Positions 17,375 through 25,355 of a stretch of DNA of 64,000 bases are shown here, one piece after another (the stretch's first letter is position 1; each line of letters opens with the position of its first letter). Below the pieces are notes generated by a model. It saw only the letters and a list, made by a program, of their open reading frames with translations, made no database searches and was not told the origin of the DNA. The stretch is from the NCBI GenBank assembly GCA_016703665.1, contig JADJBS010000004.1, positions 1 through 64,000 of the forward strand. Direction: 5' to 3'. The DNA is from Candidatus Defluviibacillus avedoerensis. Its GTDB lineage: Bacteria; Pseudomonadota; Gammaproteobacteria; Burkholderiales; Burkholderiaceae_C. Position numbers and translations under genes: made by a program.

Positions 17375-20300
17375 ATGTTTGACGCCATCATTCATATCAG
17401 CCTGCGCCAGCGCCTGATCGTGCTGGGCCTGGCCCTGCTGATGGTGATCTACGGCATCTTCACGCTGCAGAAGATGCCTGTGGATGTGTTCCCTGATCTG
17501 AACAAACCTACCGTCACGCTGATGACCGAGGCGGGCGGCATGGCGCCGGAAGAGGTGGAGCAGCTGGTGAGCTTCCCCATCGAATCCGGCATGAACGGCA
17601 TGGCGGGGGTGACGCGGGTGCGATCCGTCTCTGGCGTGGGCTTGTCGGTGGTGTATGTGGAATTTGAATGGGGCACCGACATCTACCGCAACCGCCAGCA
17701 GATTGCCGAGCGCTTGAACCTGGCGCGCGAGCAATTGCCCTCGGGCGTGGTGCCGCAGATGGGGCCGATCTCGTCCATCATGGGCGAGATTTTGCTGATC
17801 GCCCTGCCCGCTGACCCGGCCAAGGTCAGCCCCATGCAGGTACGCGAATACGCCGACTGGGTGATGCGCCCGCGCCTGCTGACCTTGCCTGGCGTGGCCC
17901 AGGTGACGGCCATTGGGGGCGAAGTGCGCCAGTACCGCGTGGAGGTCAAACCCGCCCAACTTCAGGCCCTGGGCATTGGCCGCGAGAAGCTGGACGCCGC
18001 GCTGAAGGACTTTGGCGCCAATACCAGCGGTGGCTTTCTGGAGGCGCAAGGGCGTGAGTATTTGATCCGCCAGATTGGCCGCAGCGCCCGCATTGAAGAC
18101 CTGCAGAACCTGGTGGTGACGGTCAAGAACGGTCAGCCGATTTTGCTCAAGCAAGTGGCTAGCGTGACCATAGCCGCAGCCACCAAACGCGGCGACGGCA
18201 GCTACCAGGGCAAGCCTGCCGTGATTTTGTCGGTGCAAAAGCAGCCCAGCGCCGACAGCGTGGCGCTGACCCATGCGGTGGAAGATGCGGTCGCGCAACT
18301 GGCCAAGAGCCGACCGCGGGGCATCGACGCGCCGTCCTTCTTGTTCACGCAGGCGGACTTTATCGAGCATTCGATTGGCAACGTGACCGGTGCGCTGCGC
18401 GATGGCGCGCTGATGGTGGCGATCATCCTGTTTTTGTTCTTGCTGAACGTGCGCACTACGGTGATATCGCTGGTGGCGATTCCGCTGTCGCTGCTGGCAA
18501 CAGCGCTGGTATTCCATGCCATGGGCCTGTCGATCAACACCATGACGCTGGGCGGATTGGCCATTGCCATTGGCGAACTGGTGGACGACGCGGTGGTGGC
18601 TGTGGAGAACGTGCTGCGTCGCCTCAAAGAAAACCGCCAGCGCGCCGCCCCGCTGCCGGTGCTGGAGGTGATTGCCAGCGCGTCGCGCGAGGTGCGCACG
18701 GGCGTGGTGTACGCCACCTTCATCGTGGTGCTGGTGTTTGTGCCGCTGTTTGCGCTGCCTGGCATCGAGGGGCGGCTGTTTACCCCGCTGGGCATTGCCT
18801 ATGTGGTGTCGATCCTGGCCAGCATGTTGGTGGCAGTGACGGTGACGCCCGTGCTTTGCTATTACCTGTTGCCGCGCATGAAAATGCTCCATGCAGGTGA
18901 CAGCCCTCTCGTCACCTGGCTCAAAGTGCAAGACGCCAAGCTGCTGCACGCCTCGTTTTCAAAATCACGCACCCTGCTGGCGGGTGCGGCCCTGCTGGTG
19001 GCCTTGGCTGTGGCGAGCATTCCGTTCTTTCCCCGCGCGTTTTTGCCCCCGTTCAACGAAGGCACGCTCACGGTCAATGTGCTGCTGAACCCGGGCACAT
19101 CGCTCACAGAATCCAATCGCGTGGCCACGCTGGCTGAGCAACTCGTATCCCAAGTGCCCGAGGTGACGCAAGTGGGCCGCCGCACCGGCCGCGCCGAGCT
19201 GGACGAGCATGCCGAGGGCGTGCACTACACCGAGATGGATGTTGACCTGAAGGCCTCCACGCGCAGCCGCGACGCCGTCATTGCCGACATCCGCAGCCGT
19301 TTAGCCGTGCTACCTGCGAGCAGCAGCGTGGGCCAACCCATCTCGCACCGGCTGGACCATTTGCTGTCGGGTGTGCGCGCCCAGATCGCCCTGAAGATTT
19401 ACGGCGACGACCTGGACACGCTGCGCGGTCTGGCCGCCGATGTGCGCGAGCGATTGGCCCAGGTCAAAGGCATCACCGACCTGCAGATCGAAAAGCAGGT
19501 CTTGATCCCGCAAGTCAAAATCCGCCTCGATTACGACCGCGCCGCACGATTGGGCGTCGCCCCCGGCAACCTGCTGCGCAGCCTGGAGCAGATGATTGCG
19601 GGCGAGCGCATCACCCAGATTGTGGAAGGGAACCGCCGCTTTGACTTGGTGGTGCGCCTGCCCGAATCAGACCGCGACCCGCAGGCACTGGCTAACCTGC
19701 TGATTGAAACGCCCACGGGCTTTGTGCCCCTGCGCCAGGTGGCCGATGTGAGCGTGACGGATGGCCCCAACCAAGTCAGCCGCGAGAACACGCGCCGGCG
19801 CATCGTGCTGTCAGCCAACACCGACGGGCGCGACATGGCACAGGTGATTGCCGACATCCGCGCCACGCTGGCCGCCAAGCCCATGCCCGAGGGCTACTTC
19901 ACCGCGCTGGAAGGGCAGTTTCAGGCACAAGAGCAGGCCACCCGCCTGATTGCCGTGCTGGCCACGCTGTCGCTGGCCATGATCTTCATGGTGCTGTACA
20001 GCCGCTACAAATCGGCCGTGCTCACGCTGATCATCATGGGCAACATACCCCTGGCGCTGGTGGGCAGCGTGGTGGCACTTTGGATTTCTGGCCAACCGCT
20101 GTCGGTCGCAGCCTTAGTCGGGTTCATCACGCTGACCGGCATTGCCACGCGCAACGGCATCCTGAAGATCAGCCACTACATCAACCTGTGCGCGCTGGAG
20201 GGCGAGCGCTTTGGCCAGCCCATGATCGTGCGCGGCTCACTAGAGCGCCTGACGCCCGTGCTGATGACCGCGCTGGTGGCCGCGTTTGCGCTGCTGCCGC

Positions 20301-20509
20301 TGATGTGGTCAGCCGACGCCCCGGGCAAAGAAATGCTGCACCCCGTGGCCGTGGTGATCTTTGGCGGCCTGATCAGCTCCACCCTGCTGGACACCCTGCT
20401 GACCCCGCTGATGTTCTGGCTGTGGGGCCGGGCCCCGCTGGAAAGTCTGTTGGCAGCACAGAGCACGACAGACAACTCCGCGCCACTCAACACCACCCAT
20501 GCTTTTTAA
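17375..20509 (+). CDS. czcA: CzcA/CusA-family RND metal efflux pump, operon B (intact)
   Basis: A 1044-residue inner-membrane pump, full length for the family. It starts MFDAIIHISLRQRLIVLGLA and has MPVDVFPDLNKPTVTLMTEA, the helix-4 motif AIAIGELVDDAVVAVENV, FNEGTL, and RAELDEHAEGVHYTEMDVDL. Acidic residues in helix 4 (the VDD pair and the E of VEN) are the expected proton-relay positions, but the DFG triplet of classical Zn/Co/Cd pumps is replaced by AIG, so metal specificity is open. It is highly similar over its whole length to the broken pump at 9061-12177. This is the only unbroken RND pump in the window. Confidence 0.92.
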   Translation: MFDAIIHISLRQRLIVLGLALLMVIYGIFTLQKMPVDVFPDLNKPTVTLMTEAGGMAPEEVEQLVSFPIESGMNGMAGVTRVRSVSGVGLSVVYVEFEWGTDIYRNRQQIAERLNLAREQLPSGVVPQMGPISSIMGEILLIALPADPAKVSPMQVREYADWVMRPRLLTLPGVAQVTAIGGEVRQYRVEVKPAQLQALGIGREKLDAALKDFGANTSGGFLEAQGREYLIRQIGRSARIEDLQNLVVTVKNGQPILLKQVASVTIAAATKRGDGSYQGKPAVILSVQKQPSADSVALTHAVEDAVAQLAKSRPRGIDAPSFLFTQADFIEHSIGNVTGALRDGALMVAIILFLFLLNVRTTVISLVAIPLSLLATALVFHAMGLSINTMTLGGLAIAIGELVDDAVVAVENVLRRLKENRQRAAPLPVLEVIASASREVRTGVVYATFIVVLVFVPLFALPGIEGRLFTPLGIAYVVSILASMLVAVTVTPVLCYYLLPRMKMLHAGDSPLVTWLKVQDAKLLHASFSKSRTLLAGAALLVALAVASIPFFPRAFLPPFNEGTLTVNVLLNPGTSLTESNRVATLAEQLVSQVPEVTQVGRRTGRAELDEHAEGVHYTEMDVDLKASTRSRDAVIADIRSRLAVLPASSSVGQPISHRLDHLLSGVRAQIALKIYGDDLDTLRGLAADVRERLAQVKGITDLQIEKQVLIPQVKIRLDYDRAARLGVAPGNLLRSLEQMIAGERITQIVEGNRRFDLVVRLPESDRDPQALANLLIETPTGFVPLRQVADVSVTDGPNQVSRENTRRRIVLSANTDGRDMAQVIADIRATLAAKPMPEGYFTALEGQFQAQEQATRLIAVLATLSLAMIFMVLYSRYKSAVLTLIIMGNIPLALVGSVVALWISGQPLSVAALVGFITLTGIATRNGILKISHYINLCALEGERFGQPMIVRGSLERLTPVLMTALVAAFALLPLMWSADAPGKEMLHPVAVVIFGGLISSTLLDTLLTPLMFWLWGRAPLESLLAAQSTTDNSAPLNTTHAF

Positions 20510-20522
20510 CTTGGAGAACCCC

Positions 20523-21026
20523 ATGACAACACCTAACGCCAAGCGCTTTGCCAAGTGCCTCACCCTGGCCACCTTGCTGACCGCCCTGTTCGCCAGCACC
20601 GGCGCGCTGGCCCACACCGACGATTACCTGGATACCCAAAAACATGCCAACGGCGGCCAAATGCGCATGGCCGGTGCCCTGCACTTTGAACTGGTGGTGG
20701 CCAAAGACAACAAGGCCGCCAAAGAAAGTCCCCTGATCGTCTATGTCACGGACCACGCCGACGCCAAGGTGCCTACAGCAGGCGCAACAGGTACGGTGAT
20801 ACTGCTGTCTGGCAAAGACAAAAGCACCATCACGCTGACGCCCGATGGCGACAACCGACTCAAGGGCATTGGCAAATACGCGTCAGCGCCAGACCTGAAA
20901 GCCATTGTTTCGATTAGCTTGGCGGGAAAACCAGCAGAACAGGCTCGGTTTACGCCACTCGCAGCGCTACCGGCGGCCAAGGTGACAGCGCCAGCGGTCA
21001 ATGCGCATTCAGAACACAAACACTGA
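20523..21026 (+). CDS. Small periplasmic protein closing RND operon B
   Basis: 167 residues from ATG 20523 (GGAG at 20513-20516; the longer frame from 20499 overlaps czcA and is less likely). The signal peptide ends TGALAHTDDYLDTQKHANGG. The domain contains LIVYVTDHADAKVPTAGATG and ends with a His-rich tail EHKH. It shares the strand-DH-V-A pattern with the other small proteins of both operons and occupies the same final slot as 12205-12588. The function is unknown. Periplasmic metal binding is suggested by the His residues at both ends. Confidence 0.68.
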   Translation: MTTPNAKRFAKCLTLATLLTALFASTGALAHTDDYLDTQKHANGGQMRMAGALHFELVVAKDNKAAKESPLIVYVTDHADAKVPTAGATGTVILLSGKDKSTITLTPDGDNRLKGIGKYASAPDLKAIVSISLAGKPAEQARFTPLAALPAAKVTAPAVNAHSEHKH

Positions 21027-21056
21027 TCATCGAAATGTGTTGATCAGCCCAGGTGT

Positions 21057-22673
21057 TCAAGGCAACACTGCCTCGATCAGGAATGGGCCATTGCACTTGA
21101 TGGCCGCTGCCAGCTGCTGATTGAACTGCTCCGCCGTCTCGGCCCGTGCCGCCTCCACGCCCATGCCGTTGGCGATGGCCACCCAGTTGAGCGAGGGGTT
21201 GTCAATGTCCAGCATGCGCCTGGCATTGACGCCGGGCACACCTGCGCCCACGTCCCTCAGCTCGCCATGCAGGATGTTGTAGCGGCGGTTGGAGAAGATC
21301 ACTGTCACCACATTCAACTTTTCGCGCGCCTGGGTCCACAGCGCTTGCACGGTGTACATGGCGCTGCCGTCGGCTTGCAGGGTGATCACCTTGCGGTGGG
21401 GTGCGGCAATGGCTGCACCTGTGGCCAGGGGCAGTCCCAGTCCAATGGCGCCGCCGGTAAGTTGCAAGTAGTCATGCGGGGCAGCGTGGTAACTCATGGG
21501 AAAGAAGTCGCGGCCAGAGCTGACGCTTTCGTCGCAGATGATGCTCTGGTCAGGCATCAGCGCCACCACGCTTTGAGCGATGCTTTGGGCGCTCAGGTGC
21601 CCGCTGGGCAGGCTCAGGTCGCGCCGCTGGGCCACCATGTGTTGCACGGGCTTGCCAACTTCAGCCGCTATGCCAAGGCGCGCGGCCAGTTCTTTAAGGC
21701 TGGCGAGCAGGTCGTCCCCGGGCAGGGCGGCAGGAATGACTTCGCAATCGGCAGGCAGCATGCTGCTGGGCTTGCCAGGGTAGGCAAAAAAGCCGACCGG
21801 TGCTTTCGATCCGATCAGGATGATGCGTTTTGTACTGGCAAACATCTGCAGGGCTTTGTCAACCACGTAGGGCACGCGGTCCAGCATGACACGGCCCAGT
21901 CCCCGCTCGACCCTGGCATTCGCTTGCTGTGTGAGCAGTCTCGCGCCAGTGGCCTGAGCGATCTGGCTGGCCAATGCCATGCCTTCATCGCGCAGCGCCT
22001 TGCCTGCCAGCAGGATGACCGTGTTGTCCGCATTTGTGCCACTTTGGCTCAAGGCTTGCGCGGCGTGGGCTATGCGCGCGGCTTGCGGGGCATCGCCCTG
22101 GTTGGGTGCAGCAGCCTTGACGGCGCTGGCTTGCGTGAGGCTCCAGGCGTGATCTGCGGCCAGGATCAGGTTGGCAATGCGCCCGGGCGCGATGCGGGCC
22201 TGGGTGATGGCCTCTGCGGTGGTGTAGCCCAGGGTGTCGGCACTTTGGCTGCGCCCCAACCAGTGAGACATGGGCGTGGCCAGGCTTTCAATGTCGGAGG
22301 TAAGCGGCGCGTCGTACGCCAAATGGTGCGTGGCATGGTCGCCCACCACGTTGATCATGGGTGTGCCCGCGCGCCGGGCGTTGTGGATATTGGCCAGGCC
22401 ATTGGCCAGACCGGGGCCGGTGTGCAGCAAGGTGCAGGCGGGTTTGTCAGCCATGCGGGCATAGCCATCGGCCGCGCCGGTAACCACGCCTTCAAACAGA
22501 CCCAGCACGCAGCGCATGTCGGTCTGGCGGTCCAGCGCAGCCACAAAGTGCATTTCTGATGTGCCAGGGTTGGCAAAGCAATGGTCTACACCATTGGCCA
22601 GCAGGGTCTCGCACAGCAGGTCTGCGCCGTTGCGAACGTGTGCTGGGGGGCGGTCTTGGTTTTGTTCAGTCAT
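21057..22673 (-). CDS. Thiamine-diphosphate-dependent enzyme, acetolactate synthase/benzoylformate decarboxylase type
   Basis: 538 residues with the three-domain layout of the family. The catalytic Glu region is GLFEGVVTGAADGYARM, the middle domain is less conserved, and the ThDP/Mg site is ADGSAMYT followed by SNRRYNIL (a GDG-N type motif with Ala for the first Gly). Annotated elsewhere as an acetolactate-synthase-like large subunit. There is no neighbouring ilvN small subunit, so a catabolic decarboxylase or lyase role is more likely than valine biosynthesis. The substrate cannot be told from sequence. The DUF3820 gene lies immediately upstream with overlapping ends. Confidence 0.8.
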   Translation of the reverse strand: MTEQNQDRPPAHVRNGADLLCETLLANGVDHCFANPGTSEMHFVAALDRQTDMRCVLGLFEGVVTGAADGYARMADKPACTLLHTGPGLANGLANIHNARRAGTPMINVVGDHATHHLAYDAPLTSDIESLATPMSHWLGRSQSADTLGYTTAEAITQARIAPGRIANLILAADHAWSLTQASAVKAAAPNQGDAPQAARIAHAAQALSQSGTNADNTVILLAGKALRDEGMALASQIAQATGARLLTQQANARVERGLGRVMLDRVPYVVDKALQMFASTKRIILIGSKAPVGFFAYPGKPSSMLPADCEVIPAALPGDDLLASLKELAARLGIAAEVGKPVQHMVAQRRDLSLPSGHLSAQSIAQSVVALMPDQSIICDESVSSGRDFFPMSYHAAPHDYLQLTGGAIGLGLPLATGAAIAAPHRKVITLQADGSAMYTVQALWTQAREKLNVVTVIFSNRRYNILHGELRDVGAGVPGVNARRMLDIDNPSLNWVAIANGMGVEAARAETAEQFNQQLAAAIKCNGPFLIEAVLP

Positions 22674-22890
22674 GTTTGTCTCCTTGTCGAAGCGGCTTGA
22701 GCAAATCTCCCAGGCCGTTGTGGTCTATCTCGTGCATCAGGGCCAGCAGGCGACCGAGCTTGCCAGTGGGAAAGCCCTCCCGCGCAAACCAGTTCAGGTA
22801 ATTGCCAGGCAGGTCAGCCAGGAGGCAGCCCTTGTGCTTGCCGTAGGGCATTTCGGTGGTGACCAGCTGGGTCAGAAGTTCGGCGTCCAT
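22666..22890 (-). CDS. DUF3820 family protein
   Basis: A 74-residue protein, MDAELLTQLVTTEMPYGKHK onward. The core MPYGKHKG and NYLNWFAREGFPTGKLG are the DUF3820 signature; family members are small soluble proteins related to exonuclease-associated domains and not well characterised. ATG 22890 was chosen because upstream residues of the longer frame read as non-coding. The stop overlaps the start region of the ThDP enzyme by eight bases, so the two are likely co-transcribed. It is divergent from the hydrolase at 22964. Confidence 0.7.
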   Translation of the reverse strand: MDAELLTQLVTTEMPYGKHKGCLLADLPGNYLNWFAREGFPTGKLGRLLALMHEIDHNGLGDLLKPLRQGDKHD

Positions 22891-22963
22891 TGGGCAAGTT
22901 TGACACGGGCGCGCTGTCGCCTTTGTCACACGCAGCACTGAATGCGCCGCTACGATGGTGCCC

Positions 22964-23695
22964 ATGATTGAAAAGCACCTGGACATCCCGACCGCCGACG
23001 GCGCCATGAACAGTTTTGTGGTTTACCCCGATGAGGGCGGCCCGCACCCGGTGGTGCTGTTTTACATGGACGCGCCCGGCAAGCGCGAAGAGCTGCACGA
23101 CATGGCGCGCCGCTTGGCCAGCGTGGGCTATTACGTGGTGCTGCCCAACCTGTACTACCGCAACACGCCCGACTGGTGGCTGACAGAGCGCACCGAGGCC
23201 AACATGGCGCACATGTTCAGCCTGATGGCTACCCTGGACGCCCGCACCACCGAGGTGGATACTGCCGCCCTTCTGAAGTTTGTAGACGCCCAGCCCGAGG
23301 CGCGGGCCAGCCGCTTGGGGGCGGTAGGCTACTGCATGAGCGGGCCATTTGTGATGTGGGCAGCGGCGCAGTTTGGGGGCCGCATCAGTTGCATTGCGTC
23401 CATCCACGGGGCCAACATGGCAACCGACGCACCTGATTCACCCCACCGCATGGCGCCACGCCTCCTGTGCGAAAGCTACTTTGCCTGTGCCGAGATTGAC
23501 AAATGGGCGCCGCCTGCGGACATCGAGCAACTGGCATCTGCATTGAAGGCCGCAGGCACCCCGCACCGCATCGAGTGGTACCCGGCGGTTGAGCATGGCT
23601 TTGTGTTTCCGCAGCGCGGCACGATCTACAACCGGACCGCTGCCGAGCGGCATTGGGAGCGGCTGTTCAGCCTGTTCGCACGCAATCTGCGCTAA
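22964..23695 (+). CDS. Dienelactone hydrolase family protein
   Basis: A 243-residue cytosolic alpha/beta-hydrolase. The nucleophile motif is GYCMSG with Cys 124, as in true dienelactone hydrolases, and the catalytic His is in EHGFVFPQRG. The conserved early element PDEGGPHPVVLFYMDAPGK fits the DLH fold. It may hydrolyse lactones from aromatic degradation, but no chlorocatechol genes are nearby, so the substrate is unknown. ATG 22964 was preferred over GTG 22955, which lacks supporting signals. It converges with the flavoprotein gene at 23702, and no terminator is visible in the 6-base gap. Confidence 0.82.
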   Translation: MIEKHLDIPTADGAMNSFVVYPDEGGPHPVVLFYMDAPGKREELHDMARRLASVGYYVVLPNLYYRNTPDWWLTERTEANMAHMFSLMATLDARTTEVDTAALLKFVDAQPEARASRLGAVGYCMSGPFVMWAAAQFGGRISCIASIHGANMATDAPDSPHRMAPRLLCESYFACAEIDKWAPPADIEQLASALKAAGTPHRIEWYPAVEHGFVFPQRGTIYNRTAAERHWERLFSLFARNLR

Positions 23696-23701
23696 GACCT
23701 A

Positions 23702-24799
23702 TCAGGCCAAGGCCCGCTTCACCTCTTCTGCAATGGCGAGGCAACTGGTGAGCCCTGGGGACTCGATGCCGAACAAATTGACCAGACCCGGCACGCCGTG
23801 CACGGTTGGTCCCTGGATCACAAAATCTTTGGCGTCTTCGTGCGGCGCCTGTATCTTGGGGCGTATGCCCGCATAGCCGGCCTGAAGTGCCCCGTCGGCC
23901 AGATCAGGCCAATAGCGGCGAACCGCTTCGTAGAAACTGTCGCCACGGGAGGGGTTGACCACCAGGTCGTCAGGTGATTTAACCCATTCCACATCAGGAC
24001 CAAACTTGGCTTGACCGCCCAGGTCCAGCGTCAGATGCACGCCCAGGCCTGCAGCTTCTGGCATGGGGTAGATCAGGCGTTTGAACGGTGCACGGCCTGC
24101 CAGCGTGAAGTAGTTGCCCTTGGCGTAATAGGCGCTGGGCACATGGCAGGCGTCCAGCCCAGCAATCTGACGCGCCAGGTCGGGCGCATACAGGCCAGCG
24201 GCGTTGACAACGGTTTTGGCAGCCAGTTCAGTACCGTCTTCTGAAACTATTTCGATAGCATACCTTGTATATCTGGCATGCCGAAAAGCGGATTTTAATG
24301 CCAACATTCCGCCCGCATTCTCCATATCACCCTGCAAACTGAGCATCAGGCCATGGCTGTCCACAATGCCGGTGCTGGGGCTGAGCACGGCTGCCACGCA
24401 GTTCAATGCGGGTTCGAGTGCCAGGGCCTCGGCGCGGCTCAGGAGTTGCAGGTCATTCACGCCATTAGCCTGGGCCTGCGCAATGCTGGCGTGCAGCTTT
24501 GGGATTTGCCCCTCACTGGTGGCCACCAGCAGCTTGCCGCAGCGCTGGTGGGCTATGCCTCGCTCTGCGCAATAGGCGTACAGCATGTCCTTACCCTGCA
24601 CGCACAGCCTGGCCTTGAGCGAGTCCGCTGCGTAATAAATGCCCGCGTGGATGACCTCACTGTTACGCGAGCTGGTGCCCGTGCCGATGGCGTCGGTCGC
24701 CTCCAGCACCATGACCTCGCGCCCCTGCAAGGCCAAGGCACGGGCCACAGCCAAACCCACTACACCTGCGCCAATGACAACGGCGTCTACCTGATCCAT
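23702..24799 (-). CDS. FAD-dependent oxidoreductase, L-2-hydroxyglutarate oxidase (LhgO)-like
   Basis: A 365-residue DAO-superfamily flavoprotein. The dinucleotide-binding motif VVIGAGVVGLAVARALALQG is at the N-terminus, then TSSRNSEVIHAGIYYAADSL, the hallmark of the LhgO/L2HGDH branch, and a C-terminal GIESPGLTSCLAIAEEV. It probably oxidises a 2-hydroxy acid such as L-2-hydroxyglutarate and passes electrons to the quinone pool. ATG 24799 was chosen because it directly precedes the Rossmann motif. A longer frame reaching 24955 reads through intergenic and neighbouring sequence. Confidence 0.82.
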   Translation of the reverse strand: MDQVDAVVIGAGVVGLAVARALALQGREVMVLEATDAIGTGTSSRNSEVIHAGIYYAADSLKARLCVQGKDMLYAYCAERGIAHQRCGKLLVATSEGQIPKLHASIAQAQANGVNDLQLLSRAEALALEPALNCVAAVLSPSTGIVDSHGLMLSLQGDMENAGGMLALKSAFRHARYTRYAIEIVSEDGTELAAKTVVNAAGLYAPDLARQIAGLDACHVPSAYYAKGNYFTLAGRAPFKRLIYPMPEAAGLGVHLTLDLGGQAKFGPDVEWVKSPDDLVVNPSRGDSFYEAVRRYWPDLADGALQAGYAGIRPKIQAPHEDAKDFVIQGPTVHGVPGLVNLFGIESPGLTSCLAIAEEVKRALA

Positions 24800-24836
24800 G
24801 GACTGTTCCTCGTATTTGCTTTGCGGCTTTCGTTGG

Positions 24837-25355
24837 CTACCACTGCAATTTGAAAGGGTCGGTATCGTCACCACCCCCAATGAGCGGCCCTTGCTTGAAC
24901 ACGCCGCTGACGCGCATGGCAGCTTCGCCGTCGGCGCTGACCAGGCCTTGCGCAAACAGCATGTTGCGGGTGCGGCGCAGCACCTCCCCCTCGCCTTGCA
25001 CCCAAGCGCCGAGCTTGGCGCCCGACAGGTAATCGATCTGCAAACTGATGGTGGGTAAAAAGCGGCGTTCGCCCTCGCCCTGGTAAATGGCCACGGCAGG
25101 CATCAGCATGTCTGCAAAGCTGGCCAGCATGCCGCCATGACAGTTCATCAAAGGGTTGCAGTGGCGATCTTCTACCCGAAAGCCCAGTTGCAGGCGCGTG
25201 CCCGTCCAGCGGGCAAACAGTGGGCCGTTATCGCTGATGAACGGGCCACCAATCTTGATCGGCTTGAAACCTTCGGGCACGTTGGCCGAAGCGATGCGCG
25301 CGGGATCAAGCTCATAGCGGGTGTTGTAGGCCGTCAGGTCAATGTGTTTAGTCAT
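24837..25355 (-). CDS. Hotdog-fold thioesterase (PaaI/YdiI-like)
   Basis: 172 residues from ATG 25355. The hotdog active-site helix reads NPLMNCHGGMLASFADMLM, with the G-G and acidic residue expected for the PaaI subfamily, followed by TISLQIDYLSGAKLG. It likely hydrolyses acyl-CoA thioesters. The start codon overlaps the stop of the amidase gene (ATGA-type), so the two are co-translated. The longer frame to 25487 is a shadow within the amidase gene. Confidence 0.78.
   Translation of the reverse strand: MTKHIDLTAYNTRYELDPARIASANVPEGFKPIKIGGPFISDNGPLFARWTGTRLQLGFRVEDRHCNPLMNCHGGMLASFADMLMPAVAIYQGEGERRFLPTISLQIDYLSGAKLGAWVQGEGEVLRRTRNMLFAQGLVSADGEAAMRVSGVFKQGPLIGGGDDTDPFKLQW

Noticed and set aside
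17354..18949. A 531-codon minus-strand frame opposite czcA of operon B
   Set aside because: His- and Gln-rich antisense shadow of a coding region. It has no start signal.
21267..22559. A 430-codon plus-strand frame opposite the ThDP enzyme
   Set aside because: Shadow frame: no ribosome-binding site, unusual composition, and the minus-strand gene has clear motifs.
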